From positions 415,001 to 479,000 of the forward strand of contig JAOTOL010001369.1 of assembly GCA_034440575.1 (NCBI GenBank): a stretch of DNA of 64,000 nt. Direction: 5' to 3'. Made by a program: the position numbers and the translations under genes. Positions 23,901 through 35,900 of the stretch are shown here, piece after piece. How positions within the stretch are numbered: position 1 is the stretch's first letter; every line of letters starts with the position of its first letter. The notes beneath the pieces were generated by a model. That model made no database searches and was not told the DNA's origin. It was given only the letters and a program-made list of their open reading frames with translations. This DNA is from Imbricaverruca yamaguchii. Its lineage: Eukaryota; Arthropoda; Thecostraca; Neoverrucidae.

Positions 23901-26900
23901 CACCTATGTATAGAGGAAAATCTATTTTTGTTGAACATAAGTAAACGCAGCCGCAAACTCAGATATAACTATGATTCAGTTGTCAATCTTGACGTGCATA
24001 CCGTCACCGACACGTAAGGCAAGCAGCTGATTAGGCACCTTGTCCCGCAGGTATGCTTTCTCGCAGGGCAGACGAGGAGAATCGCATGATCAAGATGGGT
24101 GTGGACGTGCTGGCAATCCTCTGCCAGCTGAGCGGCTGCGTGCTCTGGCCTGTCATCGAGGGGATAAATGGCAACATAACTGCCGCCTGGGCGATCCCCA
24201 CCGCGCTGGTGCTGACATCTTTCGGCTGGTGGGAGAACTTCGTCCCTGAGAAACGCCCTAAGGCGAAGACTTCGAACTACGAAGGCGGGATTTTCGGCAT
24301 GGCGCTCGTGGATAGAAAGGGAAATCAGAACGACAGCGAAACTGGTAAGTAGGCTGCGTGACCGCGAACACAATGGCACGTTCGCACCTTATTTTCGTAC
24401 TCCATTTTTCATGAAGTTTCTTTGCTCAGCCAGTGATTTTCAACCATATGAAGGTCAGTTGTAGATGGAGATCTAGGTCCGTTGGTGAACATCTCACTTG
24501 CCCCTGAATGTGACAATGGCAAATGAACCGATATGTGCATTTATCAGATATGTGTGCATGCTCCTCTATTCTTGCATACACAACTGCTCCAGAGAGATGG
24601 CTGGACGTACATACTCGTCCAATGCCTTCTGGCGGAAGAGGTCCTGCCTGTACCCCGCGTGCTCGCTGATTCATTGCGACCAGTGGTGCAAGACTCGAGG
24701 TCTGGGCTAGCTAGAGCTGGCCGTTGTATCGTGTGCATTCCGAGCAGCTCGGCTTGATCGTTAGTAGTCGCGGTCTAAACCGGGCAAACAGGCCATCTGC
24801 TGAATGCGTACATCTGCTAGTCGACAAATGCATGTAGGTAAGGAATTTGTGCCAGGTTTTGGCTGATTTGGTGTTCAGTCAGCATAATTCCGCGTCTATT
24901 CACCCTCACCGGAATATCGCCCCATATATAGGTTTCCTTCTTTGTATAATGTTGCCTTCATCTCTCTCTTCTTGATCGCAGCGCCCTTAAAATCGAAAAA
25001 AAAACAAGTATCTCTATTTCATAGTCCTGAAATAACTAGCCAATAGCCAACTAAATCGCCATCCTCTTGTTGGCTTCTCATGATCTTCAGGATGACATGA
25101 ACACACTTACCAGGGTGCTCATGTCTCGTAAGAAGAACGTTCTTCTTGCGAAGAGAACGTTTGCTCTCTTCTTAAGTTTCGGTTTGCATTCTAAACATCA
25201 TCATTCATTCAAGCTTGATAGTCGATTTATTTGATGAACAAATTAAATACCTATCTTGGTGCAGGTCTCACTGATGCCATGGCGGCCACAGACTCTTCGA
25301 GTATCAGCTGCGTCCAAGTGCTCGACATCTCTCCGTATGGGCATCTTTGAGACATGAACCAACGATGCAGCGTCATGGCGTTATCTTTAGCTTGGCTGTT
25401 CATAATCTGCCACCGATTTTGTCATATTCTGCAGGCATTCTGACGTTCCTGGGCAACATCAAATACCGGATGAGGAACACCCGTTACATCATCTACCTGC
25501 TGGTCTCTCTGTGGAAGATCGCGCTATTCTTCGGCATGATGGTGCTGCTCATGGCCTTCCGCATGGACAACGTTAAAAGCCTCTTCACCGACATTAAGGA
25601 GGGGTTCGGGAGCCATACGCTTGTAGTCAATGAGGTGCGTTGTATACAATATTTACGTCCTATTCCATTATGAGAGTTCAACATTCTAATACGGAAGTGG
25701 AACATGCTTTCTGTATTTTTTTTTGCGTCCGGACCCATACCAATAGTGGTGTAACGCCGCCATCTTCCAATCACTATGCACCATGTGACTTGTCGTTTCG
25801 TTGATCCCGGCATTCAGGTCAAAGGGAAAGCCGTGAAATGTGCTGCGTTCGATAGATTGTTTTGTGGTGCTGCATTTTACGGAACATTGGCACCAGATTA
25901 TCGTACCTTCCGTTACAGCAGAGTCCCTTCCGGTGGAATCCTCCAGACTCCTCCAGTGGTGGCATCTATAATCAAGCGGTGGCACCTGTGGTCAAGCGAT
26001 AGCATCTGTAACCAAGCTATGGCATCTATAGCCAAATGACGGCACCTATAGACAAGTGGTGGCATTTGCCAAAGGAATCACGCTGAATCACTTTCCCTGG
26101 CGCTCCTAGCCTCTGATAGCTGCAGGAACCGTATCGAGCTCAGTTTGGCGCCGCTTATCGGGATCATACGAGCCTGCTGAGCAGATCACATTGACCTAGT
26201 CATGTCACACCCTGCATTGGATCGCACACACCTGCTGTTTGCTTCGGCAGACTGGGGGCTCGCTGGAGCATTCGCTTTCCGACGCCACCTTCTTCTCCAC
26301 CGACTTCATGGAGGCCAAAACGATAATGTCGTGGCCCAAAACGCCTGCCTTCGTCTGGCTGGTTCAGCTGTTCGCCGCCTACCTTGCGTACATCACAGGT
26401 GAGTCAGCATTTGACACGCGCTTTCGTCGTGAACGTTGACTTTACGGCCTATAAATGGGGGTCGTTTGAATTCGCTGTTTAGTGGAATAAAGTGAGGAAA
26501 TTGACAACAGATTGCGAAGCCGGTAGACGAACTGTAGGGGGTGGCGGCTCTGCCGTCGGTGGGGTGTGTGGGGTGGTGGCGGGTGTGGGTGGTGTGCGGG
26601 GTGTGGGTGGGGTGGGTGGGGTGAGTGGGGTGGGGGGTGTATGGGTGTATGGGGGTGTGGTATGTATGGAATGTGGATTGTGATAAACTGTGTGTTAAAA
26701 TGTATGTTAATGTGTAACCTCTAGCGTGTTTTATCTGTTGCTAACCTCACTTAAACTCGACTGAGTGGTATGGGTGTGTGAAATGTGTTTTAGATAGTGG
26801 GTGTGTGAAGGGGTGTGGACAAGTTATTCTTGATGCAGCCTAAACTAAACTGAAACTGTCAGTGGTGTATTCTGTTGTATTCCACCGCCAATTCCACCAC

Positions 26901-29900
26901 ACATCCCCAAACCCCAGCCGTCGTGATGTTGGTTTGAGTTGCCGTCCCTAACACGAATTTATATATGTGCGAGGTCAAAGTTTTGGGAACACCATATAGG
27001 TACGTGAGTGTCTTTAGCCAGATTATAATTAATACGTTGCATTAGAGAATTGATGATAATGACATTCACCATTGGTTTAACTGACATGTCCCGTGTTGGG
27101 ACTTTTTGGACGCTAGTATTAGTATAATTTTGTGCAATGTTCCGCACGAAATAGGTGCCTGTGTTGAGCCCCAAGCGGCTTCCGCTGATCCTTAAATCTA
27201 CCTACTCACGTTCATTCCCTTCATTCACTTCGCATTCACTCGCCCCATTCATGCTCTCCTTATCAATTAATTAATTGCTTGGTCCCCAAATTTAGCTCCC
27301 GACCCCCCCCTTCAGCGGTACACAAACACGTAGATCGACAGATCAATGCTCTAATTTTGATGGTATTACCGGGCCGAACAAGTAAACCTTTCACTGCCAA
27401 TCATGGCTGGCCTAGCCATTATTAGCAGCGTTTCTCGCCTGGACAAAGTCTTAACTGCAACGAGGGGGCTCATCGTACTGACTCCGAGGGCTGATACAAG
27501 TGCTCTGATGTCTTTGACCGACACACCTAACCTTAAGTTCGATCGATGCCGCGCCGGGCCTTATTCGTCGTACACTTGCGACCAGGTCTGACGTAACCAA
27601 CGGGCGGGCACGGATCCCTACCAGGTTGGTCACGTACCCGGTCGTCTTTATATCCTAGCCGGCCCTATGAGTTTTGGCCTTGGGGTCTTACGGCATGCCA
27701 AACCCGTCCATCATGCCCCTCGAACTGTCTGCACCAACCGTGCCCACGTGCAGGGTTCGGGGGTGGACAAACCACCGGGCAGTGTTTTGCCAATACCCTA
27801 GAGTCTGGCGCCAGACTTCCGGCGAACGCACTGTGGTGGCCCCTTTACCGGCCCCTCCCACATGCATACCATGTTCGCCACCTCACCTGCACCTCTGGAT
27901 CGCAGAGGCCAGCGTGATTTTGCGGTCAAAGATCCAGAGCAGGTGAACTAATACCCCCGAAGTGTCCGTTCATCGCACCCTCTGGCAATCAGGCCTTAAC
28001 CAAACGCGCGTCATATATATAACAGTAATAATATTTTAGGCAATTTAACTGGCTTCAACATACGCACCATCGCTCGGGAATTTTCTTGTCCATAGGAGGA
28101 CGGCTCGCAAGTCGGCTGCCTCGCTTTCAGTTTCGCCGCGCCCCCGGCGAGAGTGGTGCTCCCTCCTTGAGGGGATCACCAATGGGCGGGGCGTACCTCG
28201 GAGTCTGCCCCCGTTTCCGCTGACCTGTTTCCCTGTCAGTTCTACCCACCATGTCGTCGGAGGAAGAGCTCTGTTTAGCAGGTGTCCGTATTCCACTGAG
28301 CATATATTCGCGCTGTCCCCGCAGGTACATAGGGACAACAGGGAACCACCCCCTGAGGAACATCGCGGCACATGCTCATCAGCCCCGTAGCACGGATCAT
28401 TATTCGGTGTTTGACGTAACTACCCTCCCCTCCGTCCAGCGGGTCGTTGAGGTATTTACTACGAGGGCACGTTTGAAAAGGGGTCGTAAATCTGACGTCA
28501 TCCATTGCTGCTGGTCCCCAAGGAGGGTCTCGGACTCGGCCATTGGCTTTGGGCGTCAATGCCCTCTTGTTTATCCAGAAGGTCTCGCCACTCAACGCGT
28601 AGCTGGAGGGCGCCCCAAGAGTTGCTGGATTTTGAATTGGTTTGCACCACGGTGAGACGTTAGGCTATAATAACACTTGTTAAAGCTCCGGCTAAGGTGC
28701 GGGTCGAATGCCTAGGACGAGGAGAGTGGGAGAGACAATGGTCTTACGACGCGCGGCAAAACCGGAACGAGAGATAGCCCTTTTCAAGGCCCACCCGTGT
28801 CCGGGGACCTGACAATGACGGATAGTGCACAAACGCGTTCTCAGCGAATGGCACACGGAACGGGAGATAGCCCTTTTCAAGGCCCACCCGTGTCCGGGGA
28901 CCTGACAATGACGGATAGTGCACAAACGCGTTCTCAGCGAATGGCACACGGAACGGGAGATAGCCCTTTTCAAGGCCCACCCGTGTCCGGGGACCTGACA
29001 ATGACGGATAGTGCACAAACGCGTTCTCAGCGAATGGCACACGGAACGGGAGATAGCCCTTTTCAAGGCCCACCCGTGTCCGGGGACCTGATAATGACGG
29101 ATAGTGCACAAACGCGTTCTCAGCGAATGGCACACGGAACGGGAGATAGCCCTTTTCAAGGCCCACCCGTGTCCGGGGACCTGACAATGACGGATAGTGC
29201 AATCCGGTTTGGGGCAAGTATTCCCGCTCGTCAGCCCAAGCTATGTTCGTCGACAGCTTGGCAATCGTTCCCTGTGCCGACCATTCACTTAAACATTTCC
29301 ATCACGCAGGGTAGTATATTTACATATCTCTATACGGTTTGACAACAGGGTCGGAGCGCAGTCCCGTCACACGCATTCTCCATCCAACCCCCCAACCCCC
29401 TACATGTGTACCTACCCTACCCTTCTATAGTAGACGTGCGAAGTTACCCCACTAGTCCGTTCGCACATCCCTCCCCGGCTAGTAACCCAATGAATGGCCT
29501 GGTGGCACCCTCGTGGGATGGGGCGACGGCGCCGGGCGGGGAGAGCCCGGACGGTTTTCGCGAAGTAAGGGCGCCATGGGATAGCCAGAAGATAGAGGAG
29601 GCGTCGATCGGTGACACTCACATTTTGCCGGTGGTTTGGAGGCGTCGTGGCACCTCGATCTTCTCGACCGCCTCGGACACTCTGAGTCCTTCCGGAGAGA
29701 TCTCCTTCCAGCGCGTTCTTCTGTAGCCCTTTTTGTAGCCATTTTCCGAAGCCACGCCTCCTTGGGCTTCGGAGAGAGCTCGCGCTTTTCATTGGTGGAG
29801 TGCCGTTGGCTTTGTCGTCTGGGGTGGCGACGTCTTCATGTCCGGGCCACCGACCTCACGGGTTGATGACCCTTCTTTCGGGGTGTTCCAGATGTTTGCA

Positions 29901-32900
29901 GCCAGCTGTTCACGGGGCCGACCCGGTATTTACGCTCGCCGTCTGTTGTCGGGCGGCCCCTTTGATCTTGGTCGTCGGCGCCATTCGCATGTGCCGCTTG
30001 TTTGATGGAAACGCCGCGTTAATGTAGGCGTCGGCGCCACACGCGGGCGCTTTCCGGGCAAATGTTTGTGCGGGGGAAGGGTAGGACTGCCAGGATCTGA
30101 CTGGATGTCTGGCGGCCTGTTCGGATAGGAAAGATATTATGGTGCCGACAAATGTAAGCCTCCTTACAGAACTCGTAGTTAATACGGTTAGACAGAGTAG
30201 TTAATCTAGGTTTGAGGAAACTTCGGGAAGGCAAACTCGTAATTCACAATTTAACATACGCTCTTAAGAAGCAAGCTAACATACGCTGGACATTGACCCC
30301 GCTCGGTATTATTTGGAACAACCAACGAGGGCATACGAGACGTCTGGAAGAATGAGATTACACCGACTATTTTTGTGTCGCGTCCATAGACGAATCAAAA
30401 TCCATTGATAAAGCTCGATATGAGAAGTACTTTGAGTCATGCTCTGACGCTAAGTTAGCTACCGGGTATGAGCAGCAATGGATTATTGGCTAACTGTACT
30501 TATTTATCATATATTTAGCGTTCGCTGGTGTATCTGGATAGTGCATTGTATGTTTCTCCTAGTATATCTTTGATGTCAGCCCGTTGCAATTATGCCTATC
30601 TTAGACCTCATGCCAGCGGGTGGCCCGTATAACACGACCTTAATGGGTTTAAGCGCAATTTCTATCTTGGAGTGCACTCGCGATTGTGAGGATAATCACC
30701 AGCGTCCACATTAGTCCACCAAGATTGTCTGGCTAAATCAAGAGGCCAAGAACAAGAACCTAGAGCTTGTCTTGTCTTCTATCATGTAGAACCAGCTTGA
30801 ATGTTACTTTCGAGCAGAAACGCTTCCTTATTTCCCCTCTTCAATCATTTCACTTTGCATCCTCATATTTCAGTTTCAGTCACTGCCGTCAAACAGGTTA
30901 TGTGTGATCAGACGGTGAACAAACCAAAAAAGAAGAAAATGCAGGAAAGCAAACACAGCAAACGCTTCTGCATCCGGTTGCTTATCATGACGTCCACTCG
31001 CGTGGGAGCTATTCGCTCGGTCACCAAGTGAGGGGATGGATCAAATCGAGCTCCCTCACGCACCCCGACACCTGGCCCCCGTGGCGGCGCGCCTGGACCC
31101 AGCCCAGCCGCCGCTGCCGGCAGGCAAGTTCACCTGCAAGATCTGGATCCAGTCGTTCAGCTTCGCGCTGCCGGTGAGCCTGGCGGTGCCGTTCAGCCTG
31201 GCGCTGCTGCTGGTGTTCTGCGGCCTGCGGGCCGACGACGCCTGCTGCTTCCAGGACGCGCTGCCGCCCTACGTCTTCTTCGAGTGTCCGCGCGGCGACT
31301 ACATCGACTCGTTCCTGGCCGAGGATGTGAGTGGGCGCCGGTTGGGCGAGGATGTGAGTGGGCGCCGGTTGGGCGAGGATGAGAGTGGGCGCCGGTTGGC
31401 CGAGGATGTGACTGGGCGCCAGTTGGGTGAGGGCGTGGCGAGGATGGGCTGGCCGAGGATGTGAGTGGGCGCCGGCTGGCGAGAATGATGGGCGAGGATG
31501 TGAGTGGGCGCCGGTTGGGCGAGGATGTGAGTGGGCGCCGGTTGGCCGAGGATGGGTGGGCGCAGCTGGGTGAGGATGTGAGTGGGCGAAGATGTGAGTG
31601 GGCGCCGGCTGGGCGAGGATGTGAGTGGGCGCCTGGGCGGGTTGGCGGCGAGGATGTGAGTGGGCGCCGGTTGGGCGAGGATGTGAGTGGGCGCCGGTTG
31701 GCCGAGGATGTGAGTGGGCGCCGGTTGGGCGGGGATGTGAGTGGGCGCCGGTTGGGCGAGGATGTGAGTGGGCGCCGGTTGGGCGAGGATGTGAGTGGGC
31801 GCCGGTTGGGCGAGGATGTGAGTGGGCGCCGGTTGGGCGAGGATGTGAGTGGGCGAGGATGTGAGTGGGCGCCGGTTGGGCGAGGATGTGAGTGGGCGCC
31901 GGTTGGGCGAGGATGTGAGTGGGCGCCGGTTGGACGAGGATGTGAGTTGGCGCCGGTTGGCCGAGGATGTGAGTGGGCGCCGGTTGGCCGAGGATGTGAG
32001 TGGGCGCCGGTTGGGCGAGGATGTGAGTGGGCGCCGGTTGGCCGAGGATGTGAGTGGGCGCCGGTTGGGCGAGGATGTGAGTGGCGCCGGTTGGGCGAGG
32101 ATGTGAGTGGGCGCCGGTTGGGCGAGGATGTGAGTGGGCGCCGGCGTGCCCGGCGAGGTGACTCGGATCGGATTGTGACTTTACAACACATTCGGCAGCT
32201 GGAACCACATAGCGTCGCCTGCTATTCTTAACACACATCGGGGTGTTAGGGTAATACAAAATATTCACACATTGTGCTATCACACGCTCTATTCACACAT
32301 TTTGTTGTCACGCGCATCATTCACTCATTTTGTTGTCACGCGCACCATTCACTCATTTTGTTGTCACGCGCACCATTCACTCATTTTGTTGTCACGCGCA
32401 CCATTCACACATTGTGCCGCCACACGCTCTATTCACATATTTTGTTGCCACGGACACCATTCACACATTTTGTTGTCACTGGCACCATTCACACATTGTG
32501 CCGCCACACGCTCTATTCACATATTTTGTTGCCACGGACACCATTCACACATTTTGCTGTCACTGGCACCCGTCACACATTGTGCTGCCTCATGTACCAT
32601 TCACACATTTCTGCTGTCGCGTGCACCTTTCACACATCATGCTATCACGCGCACCATTCACGGCACTGCGCTGTCACGCGCACCGTTTGGCCACGCGGGC
32701 TTCCGTTCTGGCCCGCAGTGCGTCTGGATGTGGCTGCTGTGGCTGGCCTCCCAGACGTGGATCACGCTGTACATCTGGACGCCGCACAGCGAGCGGCTCG
32801 CCTCCACCGAGAAGCTGTTCGTGACGCCCATGTACAGCGCGCTGCTGGTCGACCAGTCGCTGAGCATGAATCGGCGCCAGGATGACGCGCCGGACGCCGG

Positions 32901-35900
32901 TGTTGCGGTGAGCAGCCAGCCAGCGGTGAGCAGCCAGCCAGCGGTGAGCAGCCAGCCAGCTCACCGCTGGTGGCTCACCGACCGGCCGCGGCACCCAACA
33001 AGTGGCATTTGGCCCTCACACTGTTGTGTGGGAAAATGAATATGCGAGGGTTTTCCCACGAAACCTCGCATCCTCTCACACCTCACATCTGACCCTTTAC
33101 ACTACTCTCATCTTCTCACACCTCACATTTGGCCCTCACGTTTATTTATTTATTTATTTATTTAACAATACATGCCCTCCACGTGCAGTGGCTGTTACGG
33201 ACAGGCTGTCACGTTGCTCTCATCCTCTCACACCTCACATTTGGCCCTCACACTGTTCTCATCTTCTCACATCTCACATTCGACCCTAACACTGAGCCGC
33301 GATGGCATCCAATATGCTCGGTGGGTGGTCGAGTTATTGTATATTCTACTGAAAATTATTGATGGTTAAAAATGCTAAACACCTATGATATGAAGAGGTC
33401 CAATTGCCTTTATGTTTTAGATACTGATGATGGCATACGGCTAATATTCAAGGTCAATGTGAAAGAGTTACTTTCGCCCAAAGTTGTATCGGCACATTAT
33501 TCTAGCTTATGGTGATCAAGCATTTAAATGTATTTTCATACTCATTCTTATCCTCCTGCAACTCTAGATCGAGTTAGATGACTCTAGATGCACGTGAGTT
33601 TGTAATGCACGAAGTGAGCTTAGCTCCGTGTACCAATCATTTGGGATCAGCGTCCAGCATATATATAGTATTCCTGGTATGCACACACGACCATATTAGC
33701 TTACGTCATCAGTGATTGATTGCAGCCAATGTCGATAACGAACGTGGAGATCAAGGTCTCGCGTGGGTATGCGAAAATTGTAGGTGACAATACCAGCTAT
33801 GGCCAACATTTTCACCATACCCAAATTGGGAAATCGTCTGGATCTGATTTCTCAGGTTAGCTAATACTTGCATTGCATCAAGCTGGCCACACTTGCTTTA
33901 GCGCGTCTGTGTGGCACGATGTTCTCGTACCTTGTCAATATGAACATCTATGTTGAGAACATTAACCCGTCCCGTCTCGGTGGGTCTTCAACCGCCTCCC
34001 CTCAGGTTTATCGCGGATATTGGACGAACGGCGCAAGGCAGCGCGCCCAAATTTGGCATACCTTTTCCCACATCAATTTGGCATGCTGTTTCAAAATTTG
34101 AATTCAGGTCGTCTAGGGTCAACGAGTTAGTCAAGGTCAAGTGAGGTCACCTCCAATACAGTTCAACCAGTCGTCACGCTTTAACGGATACAGATGTTTT
34201 AATGAAACTTTCAGCGTTTGCTTATCTTTACGGATGCAACAAAACTTACCAGTGAATTTTTTCCCCATTTTTTTTTGACTACATATGAATTTTGCGTTAT
34301 TTGCCAAATTGCAGTTCAAATAGAGGATTCTGGCTAAAGTAAGCATTTTTTATTAGGGAAGTTGACTTCCAACAACGTTTCTCGGTCTCCTCTACCCATT
34401 GGAAAAGGAAAATTAAAGAAAACGTGAAAACTCAAAATTTCGAAATTTCAAAAAAAAATTGGGAGAGGGCAAAATAATTATAGCCCTGGTCGATTTCGCT
34501 GTCCTTTTCGCATTCCAAATATATATTTTTTCATATATCCCCAAAATGAACTCCCCAGAGTCAAAAACATAATGTAAGTCGTGGAAAGTCGTGAAAATCT
34601 AGCCCCCTGGTGACGTCACTTTTGTGGGGAATTCTTTTTGGAGGATGGACTCGGACCCTACTCATCGAGCGCTTCCCGATGACACCTCTTTGTTTTCGTG
34701 CGATGCTTAGTTTTGATTTTAGAGGGGGTCTTCAACCCCCCCCCCCCCCGATACCGGGTGTGAGGATTTGACCGGAAAGACGGCGCGGGTTAATGATGCC
34801 CTTCTTCGCTGCCATGGTTCTTTTGCTTACGGCTCATTGATATGATGCATTAGGAGACAGTACACTCGTTATCGCATCACAGCTTCTACTCATGAACGGC
34901 AGCTGTCAGCAGCACGCTACACTCGGGTTATTGTGCGCTGCTTTTGGGCTGATCTGGACCATTTGCACGACAGGGCTCTGACCTGGATGGGGAACTAGAG
35001 GACAGCTCCGAGAACCAACTCGACAAGGACTCGTCCGAGTCGGACAACTCGGGCTCGGACGCGAGTGTGCGCTACAGCGACTCGGTGCCGCGCATCCTGG
35101 CCTGCGCCACCATGTGGCACGAGGACAAGAACGAGATGCTGCTGATGCTGCAGTCGATCGTGCACATGGACAGCGACCAGTCGGCGCGACGCTGCACGCA
35201 GAAGTACCTGCGCATCGTCGACAAGGACTACTACCACCTGAAGACGCACATCTTCTTCGACGACGCGTTCAAGGCCGCCGACGACGAGAGCGAGGAGCAG
35301 AACGTGATCAACCGGTACGTGCGTCAGCTGTGCGACAGCATCGACGAGGCGTGCTCGAACGTGCACGGCGTCAACATCACGCTGCCGCCGCCCACCAAGA
35401 CGCCGACGCCGTACGGCGGCCGCCTCACCTGGACGCTGCCGGGCAAGACCGAGATCGTGGTGCACCTCAAGGACAAGTCGCTGATCCGACACCGCAAGCG
35501 CTGGAGCCAGGTGATGTACATGTACTACCTGCTCGGCTTCAAGCTGATGGAGCAGGACATCTCGACCGAGCGCAAGGAGCGGATCGCCGAGAGCACGTTC
35601 CTGCTCGCGCTGGACGGCGACATCGACTTCAAGCCGGAGGCCGTCAAGCTGCTCGTCGACCTGATGAAGAAGAACAAGAACCTGGGCGCCGCGTGCGGCC
35701 GCATCCATCCGATGGGCGCGGGCCCGATGGTGTGGTACCAGCTGTTCGAGTACGCCATCGGTCACTGGCTGCAGAAGGCCACCGAGCACATGATCGGCTG
35801 CGTGCTCTGCAGCCCCGGCTGCTTCTCGCTGTTCCGAGCCAAGGGCCTGATGGACGACAACGTGATGAAGACGTACACAACGCCGGCGAGCGAGGCTATC

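Noticed and set aside
27780..27830. Retroviral-type primer binding site from TGGCGCC
   Set aside because: Only seven bases match and no flanking LTRs were found.
28797..29205. CRISPR-like spaced repeats
   Set aside because: Whole 93-bp units are repeated without unique spacers, and the DNA is eukaryotic.
31021..32283. 420-codon and 332-codon minus-strand ORFs
   Set aside because: Antisense to exon 8 and its 27-bp donor array; repetitive and without domain features.
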